From positions 1,409,501 to 1,473,500 of the forward strand of contig NZ_CP072642.1 of the NCBI RefSeq assembly GCF_018304765.1: DNA of 64,000 bases, given 5' to 3'. The notes beneath the pieces are model-generated. The model saw nothing but the letters and a program-made list of their open reading frames with translations. It made no database searches and was not told the origin of the DNA. The DNA is from Chloracidobacterium sp. N (lineage in GTDB: Bacteria > Acidobacteriota > Blastocatellia > Chloracidobacteriales > Chloracidobacteriaceae). Each line of letters starts with the position of its first letter. Within the stretch, counting starts at the first letter, position 1. A program made the position numbers and the translations under genes. Positions 17,975-27,339 of this stretch are shown one piece after another.

Positions 17975-19984
17975 TCAGACGCCGGCCGGTTGCGCCGGGC
18001 GCGGTTCGCCGACCAGTCGCCCGGTGGACTGGGGCGTACCGGGCTGCGGTTGGGGGGAAACGGCCGGCAGCAGAATGGTGAAGCAGGTGCCGACGCCAAC
18101 CTGGCTGGTGCAGCGCAGGCTGCCGTGGTGGGCCTCGACAATCCGGCGGCAGATTTCCAGCCCCAGACCCGTGCCGTGTTCGCCTTTGGTGGTGAAGAAC
18201 GGCTCCCAGATACGCGGCAGGAGGTCAGGCGGGATGCCATGCCCGTTGTCAGTGACGTGAATGGTCGCCATGCCCTGTTCCAGCCCAAGGGTGATGTCTA
18301 TGGCGCCGCTGCCGGGCGGCGTGGCATCCACGGCGTTACGGATGAGGTTGATGAGGACCTGCTCGATCTTGGCCTCGTTGACGACGGCGTGTGGGTCGGC
18401 CTGCACCTGGAACGTGACGGTGCGCTGTTTGAGTTCGGTATCCACGCAGATGAGCGACAGGAGCCGTTCGAGCATGGGGCGGAGGGCGCGGTGCTCGAAG
18501 GCATACTGGGCCGGGGCATTGCGGGCGAAGAGCCGGATTTCCTCAACCAGCTCCAGGGCCCGGCGCTGTCCGTGCAGGGCAAGGTCGGTCAGCCGCAGCA
18601 CATCCGGGTCATGGGGGTACTTCAGGCTGATGAGTTCGACGCCGCTGATGAGGGCAAGCCGGTTGCGCAGTTCGTGGGAAATCGAGGCGCACATCTTGCC
18701 CATCGTCGCCAGCCGGTCGGCCTGTACGAGCAGGTCCTGGGTGGCGCGGAGTTCGCGGATGAGATGGAGGTTGTCCAGCATCAACCCGGCCGTACGGGCC
18801 GTGGCCATGACGAATTCCAGGTCTTCACTTTCAAAAGCGCCCGGATGGTGTTCGTTGGAAAAGTAGCCTACCCCCCAGAAGTGCTTTCCCGAAGCAATGG
18901 GGACGGCGAGAATGGCGCGGGTGCCCGCCAGGGCCAGGCTCTGGGTGGTGGCAAAGCGTTCGTCGGACCGCACATCGCTGCTCAGGCAGCCGACCCGGTC
19001 GCGCTGTACCCGGGCCAGGATACTCCGGCTCGGACGCCCCTGCCCGCGTGTTCCGGCGACTTCGAGTTGCTGGGTCCGGCGGTTGCCAACCAGAACGATG
19101 CCGTAATCGAGCGGCAGAGCGGCAAAGAGCGCCGTCAACCAGGCTTCGGCCAGCGCCGGTACACTGGACTGGGCCATGAGCTGGTGGGTGATGTCACAGA
19201 GGCTGGTCAGCCGCCGCAGCATCCTGGCATTGAGGTTGGCGGCGGTCGCCATGAGTTCCGGGTTGAGAAAGCGTGTCTGGCGCTCGTCCAGCACCAGCGT
19301 CGTATCCGGGGCGGTTTCTTCGGTCAGGGTGTCATCGGCGCCGAAAACCGTCTTGGGCTGACAGGCACTGACGAATCTGAGCCGCGTGGCCGCCGGGCGG
19401 GAGACGACGATGGTGTCGCCACTGTTGAGAGTAACTTCGCGGATGGATTGCCCGTTGACGAACGTGCCGCCAATGCTGTTGAGGTCGCGTATCTGGTAGC
19501 TGCCATCGGGCTGCTGGATGATTTCGGCATGGTAGCGGGAAACGCTCGCGCTTTTGAGCATGAGGCTGCAATCGGCATTGCGCCCGATGGTGAACCTGCC
19601 TTCGCCCAGCGTGAGATGCTGCACCTGTCCCTGCTCCGGGTAGAGCAGCAGTAAGGGGGTCAGCGCCGGTTGCTTCAGGTAGAGCAGGCGGATGCCGCCG
19701 ACTTTGCCCAGCGTGATCTCGTCCCCGTCGGCCAGGGTGGCTTCGGACACCGGCTCGCCGTTGACCAGCGTGCCGCTGCTGCTGTGGAGGTCGCGGAGCT
19801 GGATGTCGCCAGTCTCTGAGCGGACGATTTCCGCGTGGTGGCGGGAGACGGCTGCATGCCGCAGCGGCAGGTGATGGCTGCTGTGCCGTCCCATGGTGAA
19901 GGGAAAGCGGGTGACTTCGACGGCATAGGGCGGCAGGTCGTTGTTGAGAACCCAGAGCAGAGGGGCGGGGGTGGGAGAGTCCAT
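17975..19984 (-). CDS. Soluble FHA-FHA-GAF sensor histidine kinase
   Basis: 669 residues from the ATG at 19984, chosen because GGAGG lies nine bases upstream (19994-19998); the longer open frame runs back into the preceding gene. There are no membrane helices. Two FHA domains come first (~5-105 and ~110-205), each with the GR..S..H signature ('MGRHSSHHLPL', 'IGRNADCSLML'), which bind phosphothreonine peptides. A GAF-like domain (~265-415) is followed by the dimerisation/phosphoacceptor helix with His437 in 'SHELRNRL', where the usual Pro after Asn is Arg. The ATPase domain has 'NLIRNAVDATPPG', 'DNGHGIPPDLL' and 'TGLGLEICRRIV'. No receiver is fused or adjacent. It is sandwiched between two exported CHAT genes, 32 and 36 bases from them. 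Confidence 0.9.
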   Translation of the reverse strand: MDSPTPAPLLWVLNNDLPPYAVEVTRFPFTMGRHSSHHLPLRHAAVSRHHAEIVRSETGDIQLRDLHSSSGTLVNGEPVSEATLADGDEITLGKVGGIRLLYLKQPALTPLLLLYPEQGQVQHLTLGEGRFTIGRNADCSLMLKSASVSRYHAEIIQQPDGSYQIRDLNSIGGTFVNGQSIREVTLNSGDTIVVSRPAATRLRFVSACQPKTVFGADDTLTEETAPDTTLVLDERQTRFLNPELMATAANLNARMLRRLTSLCDITHQLMAQSSVPALAEAWLTALFAALPLDYGIVLVGNRRTQQLEVAGTRGQGRPSRSILARVQRDRVGCLSSDVRSDERFATTQSLALAGTRAILAVPIASGKHFWGVGYFSNEHHPGAFESEDLEFVMATARTAGLMLDNLHLIRELRATQDLLVQADRLATMGKMCASISHELRNRLALISGVELISLKYPHDPDVLRLTDLALHGQRRALELVEEIRLFARNAPAQYAFEHRALRPMLERLLSLICVDTELKQRTVTFQVQADPHAVVNEAKIEQVLINLIRNAVDATPPGSGAIDITLGLEQGMATIHVTDNGHGIPPDLLPRIWEPFFTTKGEHGTGLGLEICRRIVEAHHGSLRCTSQVGVGTCFTILLPAVSPQPQPGTPQSTGRLVGEPRPAQPAGV

Positions 19985-20016
19985 GCGCGTTTTCCTCCAG
20001 GCGTGCCGTGGGATGT

Positions 20017-23000
20017 TCAGTCTGAGTTGGCGGGTGAGTTGGCGGGCGCCCACTGGCCATGGACCTGAAAAGGGGCCCAGAAAAAGGGATGGCGGTACCG
20101 GGATTCGCGCCGCATGTCCAGTTGCGCCTGGCGCAGGGCGGCGGCCGGGGGGCGTTTGTCCCGAAGCAGGGCGCGGTAGAAGTGGGTCATCAGCCGCGCC
20201 GTGGACTGGTCGCTGATGCTCCACAGGCTGACGACAATCTGGGACGCGCCGGCGTACATGAAGCCACGGGTCAGCCCGACCAGCCCTTCGCCGCGGACAA
20301 ACGTGCCCAGTCCGGTTTTGCATGCGCTCAGGACGACGAGTTCGGCGGACAGTTGCAGGTTGAAGATGTCCGGCAGTCCGACGACACCTTCGCGCGGCTG
20401 TCCCGTGGCGTCAAACCGTGACACAAGGAGGCTAGAAAGCTCCGGGCGCTCGTTGTCCACCAGGCCGTGGGAGGCAATGTGGAGAATGCGGTACCGGGCG
20501 AGGTCGCCGGTGAGAAAGTTCTCGCGGTTGGCCTCGAAGCCCGTCAGGCACCGGCGTCTGGATTTGGGCACCAGGGCGAGGATGGCGTCGGCTTCGCGGC
20601 GGGTGCCGGGCAGGCGGGGAATGGTCAGGGCGGCTGCGTCCGGCACCTTGGCGTCAGCTATCAGTCCGACGTGCTGGGCCGCCTGTTCGAGTCTGGACTG
20701 GGCAACTTTCAGCCCAATTTCACGGGTTTCATTCATGTGGGCCGTGGTGGCCGGAGCATGGTCAGGGAGGCGTGGGTCGTCCACGTCAAACACCGGGTCG
20801 GCCAGGATGGCGAGTTCGCCTTTCGGGGCAGGGCGCTCCGCCGTGCGCTGGAACTGGGCCAGCAGCGCCGTCGCCGACGGAATGTGGATGAGGTCGTGGC
20901 GTTCGACGAGCAGGCGTCCGGGGTGGCGCGGGTCGGGCAGGGCCGCAAAGGGGACGTAGTGCAAACCTTCGTCTGCAATGATCACCAGGCGCTGGCCGGT
21001 GAGGTGATGGGCAAGTGGGGCGAGGACGAGCTGCGCCAGGGCTTCGCCGTCGGCGGTGGGGTCATGGGTGGGCTGCTGACATGCCTGCCAGAACAGGCGG
21101 GCGGCCGCATTGATCGTGTTGCCGGGGAGGAGTTCAAAACTGGTCAGGCGGTCCGGGGTCAGCACCCAGGCGTAGCTGTGGAACTCGCCCAGGTGATAGA
21201 CCAGAAGCACCGTGTTGGCGTCGAGGAGCCGTTGCTGGAGTTCGGCAGCGGTGGGCGGGGTGGGTTGGGTCAGAGCGGCGTAGTGGGGGTGGCGCGCGCG
21301 AATTTCCCGGCGGGTACGGTCAAATTCCTCTGAAAGACTGGCGATTTCCTCCCGCATGGCCTGGCGTTCAGGCTCCGGCGCCTGGCGGACGAGCAGGATG
21401 GTCAGGCGGTCGGCAGCGGCGGCCAGGCGGGATTGAAGCTGGCGTTCGCGGTTCTGGAGTTCGGGGTCAATGCCCTGGCGGATGGAGACATTGGCTTCGG
21501 CCAGCAGGTCGAGCAGGCTGCGGGCGCGGGCGCGTTCCGAGACGTGCAGGGCCTGGGCATCGAGTCCGGCATCCGGCTGCTGCCGGTGGAGCTGCATGAG
21601 GATGTCAATGTAGAGGTTGTAGTACTCCCGGACCGAGGCAAAGTAGGCGCTGCGCAGTTCCCGGCTGGCGACTTTGGTGCGCAGGTTTTCCACGATGGCG
21701 ATGGCGGGTTCAATGCGGGCGCAGGCCGCGGGGAAGTCCTGGGCCTGGCGGTGCAGGCGGGCCAGTTGGTAGAGGATGTTGGCCTCGCCCGTCCGGTCGC
21801 CGACCGCCTGGAAAAGGGCGAGGGCCTGTTCGTAGTGGGTTTGCGCCGTGGCCGGCTGTCCAAGCCGGGTGAAGGTGGCGGCGAGCGAGGCGAGGGTCAC
21901 GCCTTCGCCGCGCTTGTCGCCGGTTTCGCGGCGCAGCACAAGGGCCTGTTCAAAGTAGCGTTGGCCGGGTTCGGGCTTGTCCTGCGCAACGCTGAGGTTG
22001 CCGAGTCCGGTGAGGGTATTGGCTTCACCGCGCCTGTCGCCGGTTTCCCGGCGCAGGGGGAGGGCTTCTTCAAGGGCGAGCCGGGCTGGTTCAAGCCGGC
22101 CGGCTTTGGAGTGGACACGCGCCAGGTTGGTGAGGGCCACGGCGAGGGAGCGCCGGTCGTTGAGCTGCCGGTAGAGGCTGATGGCCCGTTCAAGGCGTTC
22201 CTGGGCGCGCGGCAGCAGGCCGAGGGATTCATAGACGAGTCCCTGGTTGTTGATGGCATTGGCTTCGATGGCGGCATTGGAGGCCTGGCGGGCCATGGCA
22301 ACGGCCTGTTCGAGCAGGTCGAGGGCTTCCTGCTTTTCGCCCAGGATGTCGAGGGTATAGCCGAGGTTGGTGCGCAGGATGCTGCCGCTCTTGTGATCCC
22401 GCAGGGCATCGGCCTGGGCGACGGCTTGCCGGTAGTAGTCCACGGCGCGGCGTTTTTCGCCGGACTGGTCATAGGCGCGGGCCAGATTGTTGAAAACCTG
22501 CATCAATCCGGCCGGCTCGCCACTGGCGCGGCGGAGGGGGAGGGTGCGTTCGTAGCACTCGATGGCCCGCCGGGTCTGGCCCAGATTGTCATAGACGAGG
22601 CCCAGGGTGACGAGGGTTTCGGCTTCGCCGTCGGCATCGTTGGCCGCCTGGTAGGCGGTCAGGGCCTGGTGGAGCTGTTCGACGGCGCTTTCCAGGGCGG
22701 CTTTGGTGTTTTTCTGACGGGTGCGCTGGGCGGACTGGAGGGTTTCAAAGGCGGTGAAGCGTTGCCGGTCCACGTCCGCGGCCGGGCGGTGGGTGGTGAG
22801 GTGGACGAAGAACGCGCCGGCCTGGCGTTCATGGTTGGTAATGGTGATGCGGCAGGTGGTGGCCGTGTCGGCCAGCAGAAGTACGGGACGGGCGCGGGAG
22901 ATTCCGTTCCAGCCGGCCAATTGTTCAAGGCGGCGGCCGTCATCGCCGGCGACGGCGACGTGTAACTCCACACCAACCTGTCCGACCATGACGACGGCAA

Positions 23001-23232
23001 ACTCGCCGGCGGCGAGGGACACCTGGTAGTGGCGGGTTTCTCCACTGGCGAGGTTGCCCTCGATGACCTGGCCGCGGAGCAGCGCCGTGGCTTCAGGGGG
23101 GACCGGGGCTGCCGGTGGGGTGGCCGGTGGTTCAGTGGTCGGGCGCTTGGGCGGAGCCTGGCCAGGGCTGACCAGAGGCCATGCCAGGCATCCCAGCAGG
23201 CAGGCAATGAGCAGGCTGGATGAAACGCGCAT
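20017..23232 (-). CDS. Exported TPR-CHAT protein (first gene of the CHAT/FHA-kinase operon)
   Basis: 1071 residues. The signal region 'LLIACLLGCLAWPL' offers either a lipobox (LLGC) or ordinary cleavage near GQA. After a Pro-rich linker, residues ~48-150 are a PPC-like beta domain. Residues ~170-545 hold TPR repeats ('LVTLGLVYDNLGQTRRAIECYERTL', 'RTNLGYTLDILGEKQEALDLLEQAV'). The CHAT domain (~690-1071) has 'YVPFAALPD', His922 in HIASHG and Cys971 in LSACKTG, then 'GEGLVGLTRGFMYAGA' and 'SLWSISDQSTARLM'. Both dyad residues are present, so it may be an active protease; the target is unknown. GAGG precedes the ATG. It is divergent from cruA with a 197-base spacer. Confidence 0.9.
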   Translation of the reverse strand: MRVSSSLLIACLLGCLAWPLVSPGQAPPKRPTTEPPATPPAAPVPPEATALLRGQVIEGNLASGETRHYQVSLAAGEFAVVMVGQVGVELHVAVAGDDGRRLEQLAGWNGISRARPVLLLADTATTCRITITNHERQAGAFFVHLTTHRPAADVDRQRFTAFETLQSAQRTRQKNTKAALESAVEQLHQALTAYQAANDADGEAETLVTLGLVYDNLGQTRRAIECYERTLPLRRASGEPAGLMQVFNNLARAYDQSGEKRRAVDYYRQAVAQADALRDHKSGSILRTNLGYTLDILGEKQEALDLLEQAVAMARQASNAAIEANAINNQGLVYESLGLLPRAQERLERAISLYRQLNDRRSLAVALTNLARVHSKAGRLEPARLALEEALPLRRETGDRRGEANTLTGLGNLSVAQDKPEPGQRYFEQALVLRRETGDKRGEGVTLASLAATFTRLGQPATAQTHYEQALALFQAVGDRTGEANILYQLARLHRQAQDFPAACARIEPAIAIVENLRTKVASRELRSAYFASVREYYNLYIDILMQLHRQQPDAGLDAQALHVSERARARSLLDLLAEANVSIRQGIDPELQNRERQLQSRLAAAADRLTILLVRQAPEPERQAMREEIASLSEEFDRTRREIRARHPHYAALTQPTPPTAAELQQRLLDANTVLLVYHLGEFHSYAWVLTPDRLTSFELLPGNTINAAARLFWQACQQPTHDPTADGEALAQLVLAPLAHHLTGQRLVIIADEGLHYVPFAALPDPRHPGRLLVERHDLIHIPSATALLAQFQRTAERPAPKGELAILADPVFDVDDPRLPDHAPATTAHMNETREIGLKVAQSRLEQAAQHVGLIADAKVPDAAALTIPRLPGTRREADAILALVPKSRRRCLTGFEANRENFLTGDLARYRILHIASHGLVDNERPELSSLLVSRFDATGQPREGVVGLPDIFNLQLSAELVVLSACKTGLGTFVRGEGLVGLTRGFMYAGASQIVVSLWSISDQSTARLMTHFYRALLRDKRPPAAALRQAQLDMRRESRYRHPFFWAPFQVHGQWAPANSPANSD

Positions 23233-23429
23233 GGCGGTTCCTCAGCAGGCGGCAAGGGGATGGTATCCGGTGATGGAACGCGATGAATCAGGACAAATCG
23301 TATCATGGCGGCGGTGTGGGCGCGGGAAACGTGGGTGTGTGTTTCGTTTTTGGGGCAGGTGCGATACAGTGACGCCGCCTGTGCGGTTCCTCACCATTTC
23401 ATCTTTCCTGGCTTGCGGCTGACCTTCCC

Positions 23430-25088
23430 ATGAGTTCGTTCAATGCGTTACCCCAGCTTGGCTCGGCTGCCATTCGTGAAGCCTATCCCCGCACCTATGC
23501 TGCGTTTTGCGGTATGCCGGAAGGGGAAGTCTGGTTTGAGCGATTGGTCGAGCTCGACCTGCACCGGCATCGTCTGCTGGCGACGCCCCAGCCCATGGTT
23601 GTTTTTGGCGCAGCTTCCGGGCCGCAGTCGGCGGTCAGTGAGACCTTTGATGTCATTGTGGCCGGCGGCTGTTTTGGCCTGATTGTGGGCGCGACGCTGG
23701 CGGCGCACTATGGCTGGCGGGTGCTCGTGTTTGACCGGCACTGGGTGGGGAGAACCCATCGGGACTGGAACATTTCACGGGGTGAGCTGCAGCGGCTGAG
23801 CGAGGCCGGGTTGTTTACGCCGTCCGAGATGGAAGCCTTCATTACGGCCGAGTATGACGGCGGGTTTGTCAAGTTCCATGCGGAGGACTGCCCGATCGCG
23901 GCCGCGCCGCTGTGGTTTGACGACGTATTGACGCTGGCGGTGTCGTCGGACCGGCTGCTGGCGCAGTGCCGGCAGAAGTTGCTGGCGGCCGGGGGCAGCC
24001 GGTGTCTGGACCAGGCGACGCTGGAGCAGGTGCAGGTTGAGGCAGAGGGCGTGACCGTCGTCGTCCGGCAGGCTGAAGCGGGCCGGCTGGCATTTCGGGG
24101 GCAGTTGTTCATTGACACGATGGGGACGCTGTCGCCGATTGCCCGGCAGCTCAACCCACGGGAGACGGTGAGCTATCTGTGTCCGACGGTCGGGACGATT
24201 GCCACGGGCTTTGCGACCGGTTCGGCGGCGGATGAAGTCAATGCGCGGGTCGGGGAAATCCTGGTGACGACCGGGCATGCGCAGGACGGGCGGCAGTTGC
24301 TGTGGGAAGGGTTCGCCGGGCAGGACGGGGAGTTTACGACCTACCTGTTTCACTACGCGCCGGTGGCAGACATCGGGCGGCTGTCGTTGCTGGCGTTGTT
24401 TGAGACGTACTTTGAGACGTTGCCCCAGTACAAGCGGCCCGGAGCGGGGTTTGCATTTCGGCGGCCGGTGTTCGGGTACATTCCGGGGCTGCACCACGTG
24501 GGTCTGGGGCCGCAGAAGCGGACGGCGGCGCACCGGGTGTTGCTGCTGGGAGATGCGGCATCGTTGAATTCGCCGTTGACGTTTTGCGGTTTTGGTTCGC
24601 TGGTGCGGAACCTGCGGCGGATCACGCATCTGATTGACTTGGCGCTCAAGGGGCAGCATCTGGATGAGGCGTCGTTGCGGCTCATCAACGCCTACGAGCC
24701 GGGCGTGGCGATTATGGCGGCGTTTACGCGCTACATGGTGGCCGATGAGGGGGAGGACCCGAAGGCCGTCAACGAGTTGCTCAACATCGTCATGGAGGCG
24801 CTGCATCAGTTGCCGCCGTCGGTACGGACGGGACTGTTCCAGGACCGGATGGCGTGGGGGGATTTTGTGAAGCTGATGTTGCAGATGCAGAAGCTGCATC
24901 CGAACATCTGGGAAGCCGTACCGCGCAAGTTGGGGATGGTCTATACGTCGGCCTGGGTGCTGAACTTCGTGGAGTTTTCTGCCTTTGCCCTGCAGAAGGA
25001 GTTGGCCGGGGTGATGGGGCAGCTTGGGCGGGGGCTGCGGGAGGATTTTTACAACTACGCCAACTATTACCGTTATGCCCTGGCATGA
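23430..25088 (+). CDS. cruA: CruA-type lycopene cyclase (FAD-dependent)
   Basis: 552 residues. The dinucleotide-binding motif is at ~70-100: 'FDVIVAGGCFGLIVGATLAAHYGWRVLVFDR'. The following 'RDWNISRGELQRL' is the characteristic CruA motif, and 'KFHAEDCPI' and 'LLLGDAASLNSPLTFCGFGS' also fit the family. CruA cyclises lycopene to gamma- or beta-carotene in green sulfur bacteria and some cyanobacteria and needs FAD. Its presence matches a chlorosome-bearing phototroph making monocyclic carotenoids. A CruP-like relative cannot be excluded from sequence alone. The 3' end overlaps the next gene by 14 bases. Confidence 0.85.
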   Translation: MSSFNALPQLGSAAIREAYPRTYAAFCGMPEGEVWFERLVELDLHRHRLLATPQPMVVFGAASGPQSAVSETFDVIVAGGCFGLIVGATLAAHYGWRVLVFDRHWVGRTHRDWNISRGELQRLSEAGLFTPSEMEAFITAEYDGGFVKFHAEDCPIAAAPLWFDDVLTLAVSSDRLLAQCRQKLLAAGGSRCLDQATLEQVQVEAEGVTVVVRQAEAGRLAFRGQLFIDTMGTLSPIARQLNPRETVSYLCPTVGTIATGFATGSAADEVNARVGEILVTTGHAQDGRQLLWEGFAGQDGEFTTYLFHYAPVADIGRLSLLALFETYFETLPQYKRPGAGFAFRRPVFGYIPGLHHVGLGPQKRTAAHRVLLLGDAASLNSPLTFCGFGSLVRNLRRITHLIDLALKGQHLDEASLRLINAYEPGVAIMAAFTRYMVADEGEDPKAVNELLNIVMEALHQLPPSVRTGLFQDRMAWGDFVKLMLQMQKLHPNIWEAVPRKLGMVYTSAWVLNFVEFSAFALQKELAGVMGQLGRGLREDFYNYANYYRYALA

Positions 25089-26661
25089 ACGAACGCGCCG
25101 GTGCTGGTCCTGGAAACTGGGCTGGGTTCTGGTGGCGATTGGGTTGATGGTCTGGCCCGGCGGGTGTCGGCGTCCGGTGGTGCTGGCGGCCGATACGCTG
25201 GTGATGGCGGTTGAGAAGCCGCCGAAGACCCTGGACCCACGGGTGGGGAATGATGCCGTTTCGGCACGCCTGCACCAGATCATCTTCGATACGCTGGTCA
25301 ACAAGAACGAGCAGCTTGACATTGTCCCGGAGTTGGCGGACTTCACCATTTCACCGGATGGGCGGGTGTTCACCTTCCGGCTGCGGCCCGGGGTGTTTTT
25401 TCACGACGGCCGGCCGCTGACGGCCGAGGACGTGAAATACACCTTCGAGAGCATGTGCGCGCCGACGTTCAACTCGCCCAAGAAGGGGGACTTTGCGCTG
25501 GTGGAGGCCATCGAGGCCCCGGATGAGCGGACGGTTGTGTTTCGCTGCCGGACGCCGAACCTGCCCATGCTGGGCAGTCTGGTGGCAGTGGGGATTGTGC
25601 CGAAGGGCACGTCGCCGGAGGAAGCGGCCCAGCGGCCGGTCGGGACGGGGCCGTTCCGGGTCGTGGCCTACCGGGAGAACCACGACATCTGGCTGGAGGC
25701 CAATCCGGCGTACTTCAAGGGCGCGCCCCGGCTGAAGCGGCTTCAGATTCGCTTCATTCCCGATGCCATGACCCGCGAACTGGAGTTGCGCAAGGGGACG
25801 GTGCAGTTGGCGGTGAATGCCGATCTGGCGTACAGCACCAACCAGGCGTTGGGAAAGACGCCGGGGCTGAAGCTGGTGCAGGCGAAGGGGACGAACATCG
25901 CCTATCTGGGACTGAACTGCGAGGACGCCCGGCTGGCGGACGTGCGGGTACGGCGGGCGCTGGCGCTGGCCATTGACCGGGAGACGATCATCCGCACGGT
26001 GTTGCGGGGGATGGCGCGGCCGGCGGCCGGGCCGTTGCCGCCGGAGCAGTGGGCCTACCCGGAAGACCTGCCACCACCGCGCTACGACCCGGAAGAAGCC
26101 CGGCGGCTGCTGGCGGAAGCGGGGTATGGCCCGGGACAGCCGTTGCGGTTGGAGCTGAAGACCTCGTCGGCGGAGTTGTCGCGGCAGGTGGCGGCGGTGT
26201 TGCAGGAACAGCTCAAGCGGGTGGGGGTGGAGTTGTCCCTGCGCTCGTTTGAGTTTCAGACGTTTTTGCAGGACACCATCGCGGGCAATTTCCAGATGTT
26301 TTATCTCATCAACGTCGGGGCCAACCAGAGTGTGGATTTTCTGAGTTACTTCTACGAGTCGTCCCGGATTCCGACAAAGGCAAAGGGCTACAGCGAGGGG
26401 GCAAACCGGGCGCGCTATCGGTCGGCGGAAGTGGATGGCTGGCTGCGGGCGGCGGCGGCGACCACGGACAAGGCTGCGCAGCGGCGGTTGTACGGGCTGG
26501 TGCAGAAGCAGGTGGTGAGCGACGTGCCGCAGATTTTTCTGTGGTATCCGAACAACGTGGCGATTGCCCACGAGCGGGTGCAGGGGATTACGCTGGAGTT
26601 GTCGGGGAGTTACGCCTTTTTACGGCAGGTGTGGATTGCTGAGGGGGCATCGCAGGATTGA
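25075..26661 (+). CDS. ABC transporter solute-binding protein, family 5 (peptide-binding)
   Basis: 528 residues from the ATG at 25075, which lies inside the end of cruA. The N-terminus has a hydrophobic signal ('LGWVLVAIGLMVWPGGC') with Cys28 as a possible lipid anchor. Residues ~45-520 match DppA/OppA-type binding proteins: 'KTLDPRVGNDAVSARLHQIIFDTLV', 'FTFRLRPGVFFHDGRPLTAEDVKYTFES', 'GTGPFRVVAYRENHDIWLEANP' and 'VRRALALAIDRETI'. Such proteins capture oligopeptides or similar solutes for an ABC importer. No permease or ATPase gene is adjacent, so it is an orphan. The overlap with cruA implies cotranscription, but a functional link is not evident. Confidence 0.88.
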   Translation: MPWHERTRRCWSWKLGWVLVAIGLMVWPGGCRRPVVLAADTLVMAVEKPPKTLDPRVGNDAVSARLHQIIFDTLVNKNEQLDIVPELADFTISPDGRVFTFRLRPGVFFHDGRPLTAEDVKYTFESMCAPTFNSPKKGDFALVEAIEAPDERTVVFRCRTPNLPMLGSLVAVGIVPKGTSPEEAAQRPVGTGPFRVVAYRENHDIWLEANPAYFKGAPRLKRLQIRFIPDAMTRELELRKGTVQLAVNADLAYSTNQALGKTPGLKLVQAKGTNIAYLGLNCEDARLADVRVRRALALAIDRETIIRTVLRGMARPAAGPLPPEQWAYPEDLPPPRYDPEEARRLLAEAGYGPGQPLRLELKTSSAELSRQVAAVLQEQLKRVGVELSLRSFEFQTFLQDTIAGNFQMFYLINVGANQSVDFLSYFYESSRIPTKAKGYSEGANRARYRSAEVDGWLRAAAATTDKAAQRRLYGLVQKQVVSDVPQIFLWYPNNVAIAHERVQGITLELSGSYAFLRQVWIAEGASQD

Positions 26662-26669
26662 TACCTTCG

Positions 26670-26679
26670 TCTGATAACG
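26670..26679 (+). repeat. TCTGATAACG motif, copy c
   Basis: Exact 10-mer on the + strand, nine bases after the stop of the solute-binding protein gene; preceded by TTCG. Confidence 0.85.
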
Positions 26680-26775
26680 TAAAGAGGGTGCCAGACAACA
26701 GGGACGGCAGGCACGGCAGGTAAAGCAAGAAAAAAAGCAGGAAAAACAGCAAGCCGGAGAGGGAGGAAGGGAGGC

Positions 26776-27339
26776 TTGAACGGGCCGGGGCAACTGAAGC
26801 GGGTTTGTGTCTATTGTGGGTCGCAAACCGGGCAGGCAACCGCCTATCGGGAGGTGGCCTGGTCGGTTGGGGAGCGGCTGGCACAGCAGGGCATCGAGGT
26901 CGTCTATGGCGGCGGGCACGTGGGCCTGATGGGCGTGGTGGCGGAGGCGGCGCTGGCTGCCGGGGGACGGGTTATCGGGGTCATCCCGGAGCGGCTGCTG
27001 GAGCGTGAGGTGGCCTACCGTGAGGTGACGGAAATGTACGTCACGCGGACGATGCACGAGCGGAAGGCGCGCATGATGGAGCTGTCTGATGCGTTTGTGG
27101 CTTTGCCGGGCGGGATTGGCACGCTGGATGAGTTGTTTGAAATCTGGACCTGGCGGCAGCTTGGTTATCACAGCAAGCCGGTGGGACTGCTCAATGTGGC
27201 CGGTTACTATGATGGGCTGCTGGGCTTTCTCGACCGGGCCGTGCAGGAGGGATTTCTGACGCCAGACTGCCGGGATTTACTGATGGTCGAGACGGATTTT
27301 GGGAAACTGTTGGCGCGGCTGGCTGGAACTTTCGTCTGA
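26776..27339 (+). CDS. LOG family protein (TIGR00730-type phosphoribohydrolase)
   Basis: 187 residues from a TTG start with GGAGG just upstream (26770-26774). No ATG is in frame nearby. The fold signatures are 'VCVYCGSQTGQATAYREVA', 'VVYGGGHVGLMGVVAEAAL', 'PERLLEREV', 'RKARMMELSDAFVALPGGIGTLDELFE' with the PGGxGTxxE motif, and 'HSKPVGLLN'. LOG proteins split ribose-5-phosphate from nucleotide monophosphates such as cytokinin precursors; in most bacteria the physiological substrate is a nucleotide of unknown identity. The last 63 bases overlap the convergent mobA gene, and the TGA stop sits inside a copy of the TCTGATAACG motif. Confidence 0.9.
   Translation: MNGPGQLKRVCVYCGSQTGQATAYREVAWSVGERLAQQGIEVVYGGGHVGLMGVVAEAALAAGGRVIGVIPERLLEREVAYREVTEMYVTRTMHERKARMMELSDAFVALPGGIGTLDELFEIWTWRQLGYHSKPVGLLNVAGYYDGLLGFLDRAVQEGFLTPDCRDLLMVETDFGKLLARLAGTFV

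Noticed and set aside
21433..22965. 510-codon + strand open frame opposite the first CHAT gene
   Set aside because: Composition is dominated by Gly, Val and Phe runs that mirror TPR codons on the - strand; no domain and no ribosome site.
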